Assembly: GCF_030159255.1 (NCBI RefSeq)
Contig: NZ_BSCT01000001.1
Span: 124,001-188,000, forward strand
Length of the DNA: 64,000 nt
Origin: Bradyrhizobium sp. SSBR45G
GTDB lineage: Bacteria; Pseudomonadota; Alphaproteobacteria; Rhizobiales; Xanthobacteraceae
Direction of reading: 5' to 3'
Shown here: positions 1-8,952 of the stretch, piece by piece
Layout of the letters: each line of letters begins with the position of its first letter
Position numbering within the stretch: position 1 is the stretch's first letter
Made by a program: the position numbers and the translations under genes
The notes under the pieces: model-generated
Database searches by the model: none
The model's input: the letters and a program-made list of their open reading frames with translations, nothing else
What the model was told of the DNA's origin: nothing

Positions 1-2
1 TG

Positions 3-134
3 TGGCTTGCATTCGGCAACCAGCACATCGGCTTAACCACGGGGCCGGCCACGGGGGCTGCGATCGCTGCGATGATCGCAGGCGAGGCGCCGTCATTCGA
101 CGCCTCGGCGTTCGCTCCGAGCCGGTATCTGTGA
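3..134 (+). CDS. FAD-dependent D-amino-acid dehydrogenase-like protein (C-terminal fragment)
   Basis: Frame 3 is open from the window edge to a TGA at 132-134 and encodes 43 residues. It contains FGNQHIGLTTGPATG followed by an AAMIAG helix and a PSFDASAF tail, ending SRYL. This GHxHxGLTxGPxTG-type stretch is the FAD-contacting C-terminus of the DadA/glycine-oxidase family (established knowledge). The rest of the gene lies outside the window. The stop is 46 bp before the ABC permease start, so the two are probably cotranscribed as part of an amino-acid uptake and oxidation locus (inference). The family is fairly clear; the substrate is unknown. Confidence 0.72.
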   Translation, partial: WLAFGNQHIGLTTGPATGAAIAAMIAGEAPSFDASAFAPSRYL

Positions 135-180
135 GAGGCTGGCACCATCGGCCGCGCCCTCGCGCCAGCTCGGAGCTTCG

Positions 181-849
181 ATGAACTATACCTGGGATTT
201 CGCGATCCTCACCAAGTACAGCCATCTGTTCTGGGTTGGGCTTGCCTGGACCATGGCCTATACGCTCGGCACGATTCTGCTGGGGTCGCTCATCGGGCTG
301 TTCGTCGGCATCGTCAGGCTGCGCCGCCTGGTCGTCGTCGACTGGCTCCTGATCGCCTATATCGAGCTGTTCCGCTGCACGCCGCTGCTGGTGCAGATCA
401 TCTGGTTCTACTACGCATTTCCGGTGGTGATCGGCGTCAACATCCCGGCCCATGTCGCTGCCGTGACCGTGCTGTCGCTGTACGCCGGTGCTTTCTATGC
501 CGAGATCGTGCGCGGCAGCATCGAGAGCGTGCCGCGCGGACAATGGGATGCGGCGCGGGCGCTGGGCCTGCGCCCGTGGCGGATGATGCGGCTCGTGATC
601 CTACCGCAGGCGCTGAAGCCGATGCTCGCGCCTTACGTCAACCAGTCGGTGACGCAGTTGAAGAACACCTCGCTGGTGTCGGTGATCGCCGTGCCCGATC
701 TCGTCTACAACGCGACCCTCATCAACGCCGATACCTATCGGCCGCTCGAGGTCTACACCATCATCGCGCTGATCTACTTCGCGATCCTGTTCCCGGCCAC
801 CCTGCTGAGCCGACGGTTCGAGCGCGGCATGAGCTACGACAAGGCGTGA
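181..849 (+). CDS. Polar amino-acid ABC transporter permease (HisM/GltK family)
   Basis: This 222-residue inner-membrane protein has about five hydrophobic segments, starting with one at residues 16-45. It has the family's EAA loop at about residues 108-135: EIVRGSIESVPRGQWDAARA, with the conserved G and a LPQALKPM continuation. Length and motif fit the His/Glu/Gln/Arg/opine permease family, which works with an ATPase and a periplasmic binding protein. The ATG is preceded by a modest GGAGC. It follows the dehydrogenase fragment by 46 bp. No ATPase is present in the window, and a binding protein lies just downstream in convergent orientation. Family sure, substrate not. Confidence 0.9.
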   Translation: MNYTWDFAILTKYSHLFWVGLAWTMAYTLGTILLGSLIGLFVGIVRLRRLVVVDWLLIAYIELFRCTPLLVQIIWFYYAFPVVIGVNIPAHVAAVTVLSLYAGAFYAEIVRGSIESVPRGQWDAARALGLRPWRMMRLVILPQALKPMLAPYVNQSVTQLKNTSLVSVIAVPDLVYNATLINADTYRPLEVYTIIALIYFAILFPATLLSRRFERGMSYDKA

Positions 850-865
850 GGGGGTAAATTATCAG

Positions 866-949
866 CCGTCATTGCGAGGAGCGAAGCGACGAAGCAATCC
901 AGAGTCGCGCGCGCATCCCTGGATTGCTTCGCTTCGCTCGCAATGACGG
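866..949. repeat. Palindromic intergenic repeat (REP/BIME-like)
   Basis: Two near-complementary arms of about 31-36 bases (866-902 and 919-949) carry CATTGCGAGGAGCGAAGC and GCTTCGCTCGCAATG, separated by about 16 bases. The element sits between the converging permease and binding-protein genes. From memory, closely similar palindromes are scattered between genes in Bradyrhizobium and Rhodopseudomonas. A strong hairpin here could terminate transcription from both sides (inference). Confidence 0.8.
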
Positions 950-961
950 CGGAGCGTGACG

Positions 962-1843
962 TCAGATGCTCAGCTCGACCGGCACGTCCTCGGACTTCAC
1001 GCCGGCCAGGCCCAGGCCCTTGACGAACCATTCCCGCATCTGGCCGATACCGCGGTTGTAGTCGATCCACACCGCGAGAAAGTCGCGCCAGCGCTTGTCG
1101 AACTCGCGGCGCACGCCCATGCTGGAGGGGATCGCGACCGACGGCGACGTCAGGATCTTGTAGGTGCCGAGATTGGGGTTCTTGGCGATCGCGGTGAGGC
1201 CGAGGATCAACGCGTTGACGACGACGTCGACGCGGCCCGACGCCATCTCCAGCATCACCTCGTCACGCGACTTCAGCGATTTGATCGTGGCATTGGGCGC
1301 AAAGCGGCGCGCCACCGCCTCGTTGGCCGAGCCGACGTCGACGGCGATCTTCACGTCCGGCTTGTTGATGTCGGCCCAGGTCTTCGCCTCCAGGCCCTTC
1401 TTCAGCATGGCGCCGAACGGATGCGGGAATACCGTGCCGCAGAAGTCGATCACGAGCGCGCGCTGCGGCGTCGGGTTGAGCGCGAAGCCGAGGTCGATCT
1501 TGCCGGCCTGCAGGTCGAGCACCGAATTGCCGTAGGTCGACTCGACATATTCGAGCTTCACGTCGAGCAGCTTGGCGATGTCGTTGGCCATCTCGATCGA
1601 GAAGCCCGACCATGTGCCCGAGGCGAGATCCTTGTTGAAATAGGGCAGCTCGCCCGGCAGCACGGCGATGCGCAGCACCTTGTTGGCGCGCACCCGGTCC
1701 AGCGTGTTGTCGGCGGCCGCCTGCGCGGATGCGGGCGTCGTCGTCATCGCGGACGCGAGCGCGGCGCCGGAGCCGATCGCGAGCGCGTAGCGCAGCGCCT
1801 CGCGGCGGTCTTCGGAAATTCTCTGATCGTCTGATGTGGTCAC
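962..1843 (-). CDS. Amino-acid ABC transporter substrate-binding protein (SBP_bac_3)
   Basis: This is a 293-residue periplasmic solute-binding protein of family 3. The N-terminus has a twin-arginine-like export signal (RREALRYALAIGSG then a hydrophobic stretch, Ala-x-Ala cleavage near residue 35). The mature part begins TLDRVRANKVLRIAV and has the typical GFSIEMANDIAKLL and DLQAGKIDLGFAL segments. The start is GTG, chosen because AGGAGG lies six bases upstream (1849-1854) and the overlapping ATG reads straight into a stop. The gene converges on the permease, so the two are not in one transcript; whether they form one transporter is inference. Confidence 0.88.
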   Translation of the reverse strand: MTTSDDQRISEDRREALRYALAIGSGAALASAMTTTPASAQAAADNTLDRVRANKVLRIAVLPGELPYFNKDLASGTWSGFSIEMANDIAKLLDVKLEYVESTYGNSVLDLQAGKIDLGFALNPTPQRALVIDFCGTVFPHPFGAMLKKGLEAKTWADINKPDVKIAVDVGSANEAVARRFAPNATIKSLKSRDEVMLEMASGRVDVVVNALILGLTAIAKNPNLGTYKILTSPSVAIPSSMGVRREFDKRWRDFLAVWIDYNRGIGQMREWFVKGLGLAGVKSEDVPVELSI

Positions 1844-1965
1844 ATAATCCTCCTGCACCAATCGGCCGGGAGCGTAGCGTCGGGCTCGACCGCCAGCAAC
1901 AAGCATATCGGACTTGATAGCAGCCCGTCCGATGCGCGGAGGAGGCGTTGCGATGCCGCGCTGCC

Positions 1966-2979
1966 TCATTCCGGTGCAGGGCTGATCAAGCCGTGGTCGG
2001 TCCCGCCAGATGGAAGTGGCTGCGAACGCAGGCGCTCGACGAGCGGCCGCAGCAGCTGCGGCGCGAGGTGAATCGGAAACTGACTCATCGCGAAGTACAG
2101 CCAGGTCGTGCCGGGGATCGCGCCGTCGGTGGCGGCCAGCATCAGCCCCATGTTGCGCAGCGAGACCATCAGGCCCAAGGCCATCGCCCGCTCGCGGCCG
2201 GCGCCGCGGAACAGCAGCATCGTGATACCCAGCAGCAGGAAGAACACGGCAAAGGCGAGCACCGCCAGTCCCAACATGCGGAACGGGCTCGCGATCAGAT
2301 CGGCCAGGAAATGGGCCATGATGGCGGACGCGAACACGAACAGGATGAGGATGTTGCAGCCGTCGATCGGCGCACGGTGACGCCGGATCGCCGCGATGCC
2401 GAAGACGAGGCGGATCGCAACGGCGATGATCAGCGCAGCGGCGAGGATCCCGGCGAGCTTCAACCCAAGCGCGGCTGGCGACAGCGACAGGGTCTGTCCC
2501 AGGAACATGTAGGCGAACAGCGGCGCTGTCAGCGGCACCAGCGCGGTGGATGTCACCAGGGTGATCAGCACGAGCGTCGCGTCGAGCCCCATCAGCGCGG
2601 CGAGCGCCGGCGAGGCCATCATCGGCGAGGCCGTTGCCTGTAGCATGAGCGCGAGATGAAGGTCGGGGGTCGCAGCATCGAGGCCGGTGATGCGCATGAG
2701 CGCGCCGACCAGCGCGGGCACGGCAATCGTGGTCCAGGCGGTCGCGACCAGCACGAGGGCAGGGCGGCGCAGATGCGCGCGCAGCATGGCGACGTCGACG
2801 CGCATGAACGAGATGCAGAGCAGCAGGAAGATGGCGTGCGTGACGTAGGGCCGCGCCAGTTCGCCGAGCGGCGGCACGGCGATCGCGGCCAGCAGCACCG
2901 CGACGATGGCGCGCGTGCCCTGATTGCCGAGCCAGCTCAGGGCCCGCAGGGGAAGAGCGAGAGGCCTGGAGGATGGCAT
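1966..2979 (-). CDS. BASS-type (bile acid:sodium symporter-like) membrane transporter
   Basis: This 337-residue protein has about nine or ten hydrophobic segments. The fold and motifs resemble the bile-acid:sodium symporter/arsenite-permease superfamily: an internal GLMVSLRNMGLMLAA segment matches the conserved crossing helix near the C-terminus. Transported substrate cannot be read from the sequence. The gene is transcribed away from the ketopantoate-reductase-like gene, 123 bp downstream of that gene's stop, and could share its transcript. The start is the first ATG after an in-frame stop-free leader; no strong Shine-Dalgarno is visible. Confidence 0.65.
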   Translation of the reverse strand: MPSSRPLALPLRALSWLGNQGTRAIVAVLLAAIAVPPLGELARPYVTHAIFLLLCISFMRVDVAMLRAHLRRPALVLVATAWTTIAVPALVGALMRITGLDAATPDLHLALMLQATASPMMASPALAALMGLDATLVLITLVTSTALVPLTAPLFAYMFLGQTLSLSPAALGLKLAGILAAALIIAVAIRLVFGIAAIRRHRAPIDGCNILILFVFASAIMAHFLADLIASPFRMLGLAVLAFAVFFLLLGITMLLFRGAGRERAMALGLMVSLRNMGLMLAATDGAIPGTTWLYFAMSQFPIHLAPQLLRPLVERLRSQPLPSGGTDHGLISPAPE

Positions 2980-3102
2980 CGATAAACCGAACGATGTGAA
3001 TCAAAGAACGCGCGAACCATGCGTTGGCCGCGCGTTCCTGCAAAGTCACATCTCGTTACCGATCGTAACGGCGCCCGGAGAGCCAGGCGCCGATCGCCGT
3101 GC

Positions 3103-4167
3103 CTACAGAGCGCTCGAGCCGCCCAGGACGATCTTTTCATTGAGCTTGAAATCGACGGTCTGCACGGTCTGGTCGATCTCGGTGCTGGGCATGCCGATCT
3201 GCTGCGAGATCAGCTTCACCAGAAGGTCGACGCGCTCGATGAAGGGCGCGCCGGCGGCGACGGCACGCGCCGCCGACGATGGCTTGAGCAGGCTCTCGGC
3301 GGCCTTAGCATACTTCTCGAACGGCACCTGGTCGCTCGGATCGGCGCCGAGCTTGCGCGCGATCGCGTCGACATGCTCGTAGATCGACTTCGACAGCGCG
3401 AGATTGCCGTGCACGGCATCGCGGATCGCCTGCGGCTCGCCGCGGGTGATGCAGCGATAGTTGCCGGTCAGCAGCATCGACCATTTCGCCAGCGGCACGA
3501 ACAGCGAGTCGAACACCTTCAGCTTCACGGGCACGTCCTGGCCGTCGAGCCTGACGGCATCGATGTCGCGCTCGAGCTCACGCAGCAGCGCGTTGTGCTT
3601 CTCGTCCTCGAAGGCGGCCGCCTTGAAGTTCGTCGGCAGGCCGACATGGAGCACGTTGGCGCCTTCCTCCGGCGGACGGAAGGCCTGCGGATCGGGCGAG
3701 CACAAGGTCACGAGCCCGGGCGTGAAGCGCTCCCAGACCATCGCATTGGTATAGGCCTCTTCCAGATTGCCGTCGGCCAGCGCCGGGATGCGCTTCAGAT
3801 AGGGCAGCGGCGGCATGTTCATGATCGAGAGGCACGGCAGCTTCGCCTCGGCGATCTTCACCATCAGCACGCGGATGGTGTGGTTGGTGTATTGCGGCTC
3901 CTGCATCGCGAGGCCGACCAGGTCGTAGCGCGACAGGTCGACACTGTCCGGCGTGGCGGCGTCGAGCTTGCCGGGCAGGTCGCGCGAGAAGATCGAGCGA
4001 TGGGCCGGCTCGTCGCGCAGCTTGATGCGGACTTCGGTGCCCTCGCGGTTGATCAGCTCGGCCGTCTTCTTGCGGCAGACGAGCGTCACATTGTGGCCGG
4101 CCATCAGCAGCTTGGTGGCCAGGAGGGAGCCGTAGGAGGCTCCGAGAATCAGAATATTGCGTGCCAT
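3103..4167 (-). CDS. Ketopantoate-reductase-like NAD(P)-binding protein
   Basis: This 354-residue soluble protein starts with a Rossmann segment, ILILGASYGSLLATKLL, with an A/S-rich variant of GxGxxG, then a basic strand end (LVCRKK) suggesting NADP preference. The C-terminal half has the all-helical pattern of the ApbA/PanE or octopine-dehydrogenase-like superfamily, including an LFVPLAKWSMLLTGNYRC segment. It is longer than typical PanE (about 300 residues) and lacks an obvious PanE signature, so pantothenate synthesis is not assumed. The neighbour downstream is the BASS transporter. Function unknown beyond dehydrogenase-like fold. Confidence 0.6.
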   Translation of the reverse strand: MARNILILGASYGSLLATKLLMAGHNVTLVCRKKTAELINREGTEVRIKLRDEPAHRSIFSRDLPGKLDAATPDSVDLSRYDLVGLAMQEPQYTNHTIRVLMVKIAEAKLPCLSIMNMPPLPYLKRIPALADGNLEEAYTNAMVWERFTPGLVTLCSPDPQAFRPPEEGANVLHVGLPTNFKAAAFEDEKHNALLRELERDIDAVRLDGQDVPVKLKVFDSLFVPLAKWSMLLTGNYRCITRGEPQAIRDAVHGNLALSKSIYEHVDAIARKLGADPSDQVPFEKYAKAAESLLKPSSAARAVAAGAPFIERVDLLVKLISQQIGMPSTEIDQTVQTVDFKLNEKIVLGGSSAL

Positions 4168-4426
4168 GCCTTGGTCTTCCCCAGAGATTGGTTCTGCGTT
4201 CGAATTTTTTATTGGCGATCCAGACGCACCGAGGAGGTCCGTCAGACGCCCGGGAAGGGCGGACGGAAGCGGTAACCCGTTGCCTCGATTGCTGGCATAC
4301 CAGAGCTTTCATCCCACGGAATGGGCCGTCTGGCAAGGTGCGACGCACCCGTGCGGCATCCGGCGCGGGTGGCCCGAGCGATGGTGTCCACAGAGCGAGG
4401 GGACTGGTTGCCGGGTTCGAGGCGCT

Positions 4427-5032
4427 TCAGCTCAGCGCCATGTAGCGCCCGGGCTTGTGGTTGATCGCGATGATGACGTTGACGATCACGATGCCCAGGA
4501 TCGACAGCGCCAGCCGGTCGACCGGGATCACGAAGAAGGCGGCGATCATGATCAGAGCATCCACCCCAAGCTGAAAATAGCCGGCGCGGATCTTCCAATT
4601 CTCCTGCAGATACAGCGCAAGGATGTTGACGCCGCCAAGCCCGGTGCGGTGGCGGAACAGCATCAGCAGTCCGGTGCCGGTCAGGCCGGCGCCGATCACG
4701 GTGGCATAGACCGGGTCGATATGGCTGATGTCGACCCAGGACGCGGTCAACCGCGAGAACACCGCGACCAGGCCGACAGCAACAAAGGTGCGGATCGTGA
4801 ACGGCCAGCCCATGCGCCGGATGGCCAGCGCATAGAAGGGCAGGTTGATCAGGAAGAAGCTCAGGCCGAAGCCGTAGCCGGTGACATAGCTCAGCAGCAG
4901 CGACAGGCCTGCGGTGCTGCCGACCAGCAGCACCGTCTTGCTGTAGATCAGCATGCCCAGCGACACGAACAGCGTGCCGAGCGTCAGGGCCATCGCATCT
5001 TCGTAGAGCTTGTGCCGCTCCTGCAACACCAT
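4427..5032 (-). CDS. YitT family membrane protein
   Basis: This 201-residue integral membrane protein has about five or six hydrophobic helices and the YitT hallmark pattern VGSTAGLSLLLSYVTG near residues 37-52, repeated weakly as GLGGVNILALYLQE near residues 134-147. Most YitT proteins carry a C-terminal DUF2179 domain of about 55 residues; this one ends right after the last helix, so it is the membrane part only. Start chosen at ATG 5032 (MVLQERHKLYEDA); a GTG three codons upstream is an alternative. The aminotransferase ends just 34 bp upstream on the same strand, so cotranscription is likely. Role unknown. Confidence 0.78.
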   Translation of the reverse strand: MVLQERHKLYEDAMALTLGTLFVSLGMLIYSKTVLLVGSTAGLSLLLSYVTGYGFGLSFFLINLPFYALAIRRMGWPFTIRTFVAVGLVAVFSRLTASWVDISHIDPVYATVIGAGLTGTGLLMLFRHRTGLGGVNILALYLQENWKIRAGYFQLGVDALIMIAAFFVIPVDRLALSILGIVIVNVIIAINHKPGRYMALS

Positions 5033-5066
5033 TTCGGTCACGGCTTCGATCCTCGTCCGCGAGCGC

Positions 5067-6233
5067 TCACAGCGCCCTGAAGAGGCCGGCGACGCGCGTG
5101 ACGTCGGCGAGCTTGAGGCCGGCGATGTTGATGCGGCCCGAGGTCGGCATGTAGACGGCATGCTTCTCGCGCAAGCTCATCACCTCGGCCGGGGTGAGCG
5201 GCAGCACCGAGAACATGCCTTCCTGCCGGCCGATCGCGATCGAGTTCGACCAGCGTTCGCCGAGCGCTGCGGCAAAGGAGTGGCGCAGCGCCGTGAGCCG
5301 CTCGCGCATCGAGTCGAGCTCGCTCCGCCAGTCGTCGTAGAGCTCCGGCGTGCCCAGGATCGTCTTGACGATCGCCGAGCCGTGATCGGGCGGCATCGAA
5401 TAGCTGGTACGGGCGATGGCGACGAGATTGGAGCGGGCGGTCGCGGCCGCGGCCTCGGCGGAGGCTGTGGCAAACAGCGCGCCGGTGCGCTCGCGATAGA
5501 GGCCAAAGGATTTCGAGCAGGACACCGCGACGAGCGCCTCGGGCACGGCCGCGACCATCGCCCGCAAGCCGACGACGTCACCGTCGAAGCCGGCGCCAAA
5601 ACCCTGATAGGCGGAATCGATCAGCGGCACGAGCCCGCGCGCCGTGATCACGGCGGTGATGCGCGTCCAGTCCTCGGCGCTCAGCGGGGCACCGGTGGGA
5701 TTGTGGCAGGAGGCGTGCAACAGCACCGCGTCGCCTGCCTGCGCGCGCTGCAACGCTTCGAGCATGCTGTCGATCTGCAGCGTCTGCGAAGAGACATCGA
5801 AATACGGATAGGTCTCGATCTCCAGTCCGGCCGCGGCGAAAATGCCGGCATGGTTGGGCCAGCTCGGCAGTCCGAGCCAGATCTTGCCGGTGCCGGCCTG
5901 GCGGATCAGGTCGGCGGCGAGCCGCAATGCGCCGGAGCCGCCGGGGGTCTGCACGCCCGCGGCATGGACCGGTGAGGCCGTCCCGCCGACCATCGACCAC
6001 AGCAGGTCGAGGAACGCCTGGTCGCCCTCCGGCGCGACATAGGCCTTGCTGCTCTGGCTTTCCCAGATGCTGCGCTCGGCGGCCTTCACCGCGCGGAAGA
6101 TCGGCGAGTTGCCGGCCTCGTCGCGATAGACGCCGACGCCGAGATCGACCTTGTCCGGCCGCGGGTCGGCCTTGAAGATGCCGATCAAGGCGAGCAGGGG
6201 ATCGTCGGGCTGGCGGCTCAGTCGTTCGAACAT
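5067..6233 (-). CDS. Aromatic/aspartate aminotransferase (class I, PLP)
   Basis: At 388 residues this matches the TyrB/AspC subgroup Ib-like transaminases that begin MFERL and continue DPLLALIGIFKADPRPDKVDLGVGVY. The PLP lysine is in SCSKSFGLYRERTG (near residue 240) and the cofactor-binding region HASCHNPTG is present. It exchanges amino groups between aromatic or dicarboxylic amino acids and 2-oxoacids in the cytoplasm. The YitT gene follows closely. Exact substrate (Tyr/Phe versus Asp) cannot be settled from sequence alone. Confidence 0.9.
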   Translation of the reverse strand: MFERLSRQPDDPLLALIGIFKADPRPDKVDLGVGVYRDEAGNSPIFRAVKAAERSIWESQSSKAYVAPEGDQAFLDLLWSMVGGTASPVHAAGVQTPGGSGALRLAADLIRQAGTGKIWLGLPSWPNHAGIFAAAGLEIETYPYFDVSSQTLQIDSMLEALQRAQAGDAVLLHASCHNPTGAPLSAEDWTRITAVITARGLVPLIDSAYQGFGAGFDGDVVGLRAMVAAVPEALVAVSCSKSFGLYRERTGALFATASAEAAAATARSNLVAIARTSYSMPPDHGSAIVKTILGTPELYDDWRSELDSMRERLTALRHSFAAALGERWSNSIAIGRQEGMFSVLPLTPAEVMSLREKHAVYMPTSGRINIAGLKLADVTRVAGLFRAL

Positions 6234-6427
6234 CGTGCATTCCTGTCGGCTGGCTGCCCGCGCGCAATCATGGCCGTCGCCGCGGGCGGGCGGACACTAT
6301 CGTGGTTGCGGCGCAAAAACAGCGGGATTTTTCGCAATGCACCGCTCCATCTGGTGAATGCGCAGATCCGTCGCCTGCAATGCCGACCCAGCCGATCGTC
6401 GTCAGCCAAACAGCTGGACGACAAATG

Positions 6428-6763
6428 TTAGCGGGGATTCCCCGAGCCAAGATCGGGCTCGTGTGTCGGCTTATTGTGAGCGGTGGCGATCTTCCTCGCG
6501 CGCTTGACGGCAAGCTGAGAGCGAACCTTGGCATCGACCTTGCGCCCGGTCGCACGTTTCCATTTGCGCAGTTCGCTGGCCGTCAGGACGACCTTCACGA
6601 CGTTGTCCTTGAGAGGACTGCCCAGGGCATCGATCGTGTTCTGAGCGCTAGCCAGCCATTCTTCGTAGGTGTCGTGAACGTCGGGGCAGATCAGCTTGAT
6701 ATCATCCCATTCCTCGGGCCTGTACCAAGCGAGAGCAATCTGCATGTCTTGCTCGGAGTCCAT
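6428..6763 (-). CDS. Conserved-looking hypothetical protein
   Basis: A 111-residue cytoplasmic protein: an acidic, Trp-rich N-terminal half (IALAWYRPEEWDDIKLICPD, then YEEWLASAQNTID) and a basic C-terminal half (ASELRKWKRATGRKVD, then RSQLAVKRARKIA) that could touch nucleic acid. Start placed at ATG 6763, which is directly preceded by a purine-rich GGAGGGGAGG; a longer frame upstream has no better start. I do not recognise a family. It sits alone between the aminotransferase and the esterase, with about 190 featureless bases on the aminotransferase side. Confidence 0.6.
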   Translation of the reverse strand: MDSEQDMQIALAWYRPEEWDDIKLICPDVHDTYEEWLASAQNTIDALGSPLKDNVVKVVLTASELRKWKRATGRKVDAKVRSQLAVKRARKIATAHNKPTHEPDLGSGNPR

Positions 6764-6940
6764 CCTCCCCTCCGGTGAGTTCATGCTCGTCATCGAAGTC
6801 CAAGTCCGTAGATGTGAGATCCTGCGCTGGGCCACCATGACGCGGCCGATCAAGGCGGCGTTTGTATCTCGCCGGGTCACTGGCTGCATCGGGCGGCGAA
6901 GGTCGACCTCCACTGACACCGGCCCGGCGGAGGCGCCTTT

Positions 6941-7903
6941 TCAGATGCCGCCCGGCCTGCCGAGCTGCTTCAGCCAAGCACCGATGTCGCGTGCAGCGAC
7001 GTTGGCCTGGTCGAGCAGCTTGCCCATGGTGAAGAAGCCGTGGAATTGCCCGGGATGCGTCCGGTGCGTCACCGGCACGCCGGCCTCGCGCAGGCGACGC
7101 GCGTAATCGTCGCCTTCGTCGCGCAGCGGGTCGGCGCCGGCGGTGAGGACATAAGCGGGCGGTAGGCCGGCGAGCGTTTCCGCCTTGGCCGGCGAGGCGC
7201 GCCAGTCGTGAATGTCGGCGGCACCGTTGAGATAGTGATCGCGAAACCAGCGGATCACCGAATGCGTCAGCAGCACGCTGGTCTCGGGTTCGCTGTGCGA
7301 CGGATGGCTCATCGTGAAGTCGGTGGCCGGATAGATCAGCACCTGACCTGACAGCCTGGGTTCTTTGCCGTCCCGCGCCGACAGCGCGACGACCGCGGCG
7401 AGATTGCCGCCGGCGGAATCGCCGCCGACGCTGAGCCTGGACGCATCGATGCCGAGCGAGGCCGCATGGTCGGCTACCCATTGCGCGGCTGCGACGCAGT
7501 CGTCGACCGCGGCGGGAAACTTGTGCTCGGGCGCGAGGCGGTAGTCGACCGAGATCACGATCAGCTCGCCTTCGGTGGCGAGCGCGCGGCAGGCGACGTC
7601 GTGAGAATCGAGATTGCCGATCACCCAGCCGCCGCCGTGGAAGAACACCAGTCCCGGCGCTAGTCCGTTGGTCTGCCGCACCGTCTTCGGCCGATAGAGG
7701 CGGGCCGGGATCGCGCCATGCGGGGCAGGGATGGCGAGCTCCTTGACCTCGGCGAGCTCCGGCGGCTCGGGATTGCTGACCACGCGCGCAGCCAGATAGT
7801 AGTCGCGCGCCTCCTGGGGCGTCAGCGTCTCATAGGCGGGACGGCCGGCCTCCTGGAACGCCTTGTAGACGGCTGCGGCATCGGCATCGAGTTGAACGGG
7901 CAT
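6941..7903 (-). CDS. Alpha/beta hydrolase, HSL (type IV) esterase family
   Basis: A 320-residue cytoplasmic esterase/lipase of the hormone-sensitive-lipase family. The oxyanion-hole motif FHGGGWV is near residue 85, the nucleophile motif GDSAGGN near residue 157, the acid in AGADPLRDEG and the catalytic histidine in GQFHGFF near the C-terminus. Start is ATG 7903 (MPVQLDADAAAVYKAF), since the open frame upstream runs into the SDR gene and is low-complexity. It lies 31 bp downstream of the SDR gene on the same strand, suggesting a two-gene operon for an ester- or lactone-containing substrate (inference). Confidence 0.9.
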   Translation of the reverse strand: MPVQLDADAAAVYKAFQEAGRPAYETLTPQEARDYYLAARVVSNPEPPELAEVKELAIPAPHGAIPARLYRPKTVRQTNGLAPGLVFFHGGGWVIGNLDSHDVACRALATEGELIVISVDYRLAPEHKFPAAVDDCVAAAQWVADHAASLGIDASRLSVGGDSAGGNLAAVVALSARDGKEPRLSGQVLIYPATDFTMSHPSHSEPETSVLLTHSVIRWFRDHYLNGAADIHDWRASPAKAETLAGLPPAYVLTAGADPLRDEGDDYARRLREAGVPVTHRTHPGQFHGFFTMGKLLDQANVAARDIGAWLKQLGRPGGI

Positions 7904-7934
7904 TGGCAAGGGACCTGTTGCGTTTGAAGAACGT

Positions 7935-8708
7935 TTAAGCGGCGGTACGGCCGCCGTCCACGGTGTAGGCGGCGCCGGAGACGTAGCTCGCATCGTCGGA
8001 GGCGAGGAAGGCGACGATCGCGGCGACCTCCGAGCCCTGGCCGAGCCGCCGCGCGGGCACACGGTCGACCACCTTGTCGACCGGGACGGGGGCGCCGCTG
8101 CGGCCCTCGATGATTGCGCTCAGCATGCGGCTGTCGATCAGGCCTGGACAGATGCAGTTCACGCGCACCTTGGTGCCGGTGCATTCCCACGAGGCGCTCT
8201 TGGTCAGGCCGATCACGGCGTGCTTGCTGGCGCTGTAGACCGCGATCTGCGGCGAGCCGATCAGGCCGGCGATCGAGGCGGTGTTGATGATCGAGCCGCG
8301 GTTCTGCTTCAGCATGACCGGCAGCACGTGCTTCAGGCCGAGGAACACGCCGACGACGTTGACGTCGAGCACGCGACGGAAGGCTTCCAGCGGATAATTG
8401 GTGATCGACTTGATCTCGCCCTCGATCCCGGCATTGTTGAAGAACACGTCGATGGTTCCGAACCGGTCGCAGGTCCGGCGGACATAGGCTGCGACCTGGG
8501 CCTCGTCGGTGACGTCGGCGGCGATGGCCAGCGCCTCGGCGCTGGCGGGGAGAGAGGCGATCGCGTCCTTGAGGTCCGGCTCGCGCCGGTCGACGGCGAC
8601 GATGCGGGCGCCGCGCGCCGCCAGCGTCTGCATGGTCGCGGTCCCGATCACACCGGCCGCGCCGGTGACGACGGCCACCCGGCCGTCGAGGCGAATCGAA
8701 TCGGTCAT
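7935..8708 (-). CDS. Short-chain dehydrogenase/reductase (SDR, classical)
   Basis: A 257-residue NAD(P)-dependent oxidoreductase. Cofactor motif TGAAGVIG near residue 16, NNAG near residue 90, catalytic Ser in NTASIAG and the YSASK motif near residue 158, and a C-terminal SGAAYTVDGG typical of classical SDRs. Start is ATG 8708 with AAGGA about seven bases upstream. First gene of a likely operon with the esterase downstream. Substrate unknown; both an alcohol-to-ketone step and a 3-oxoacyl step are possible. Confidence 0.92.
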   Translation of the reverse strand: MTDSIRLDGRVAVVTGAAGVIGTATMQTLAARGARIVAVDRREPDLKDAIASLPASAEALAIAADVTDEAQVAAYVRRTCDRFGTIDVFFNNAGIEGEIKSITNYPLEAFRRVLDVNVVGVFLGLKHVLPVMLKQNRGSIINTASIAGLIGSPQIAVYSASKHAVIGLTKSASWECTGTKVRVNCICPGLIDSRMLSAIIEGRSGAPVPVDKVVDRVPARRLGQGSEVAAIVAFLASDDASYVSGAAYTVDGGRTAA

Positions 8709-8952
8709 GTGCGTCCTTCCCTTGGCCCGGCTTCTGATGGCCGTGGCCTTGTTGCGTGTTGGTTTCACGCTATCTTCTGATCATGCAACTATCTCATTGG
8801 ATGAACCAGATGGCCACCTCGCGGTGCGCTGGCAGGTCGCCCTTCCCCCGCCGTATTCGGCATGTTAACGGGAGGATGATCGAGAGCGGCGGATGGGTCA
8901 TGACGCGATTTGATTGTCCCGAACCCCGATTCGCCTGATAAAGCCGCGCGAG

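Noticed and set aside
2..184. 60-residue frame at the left edge
   Set aside because: Frame 3 of the same DNA gives a recognisable DadA-like C-terminus instead.
956..1834. 292-residue plus-strand frame
   Set aside because: Antisense of the substrate-binding protein, Asp/His/Arg-rich shadow.
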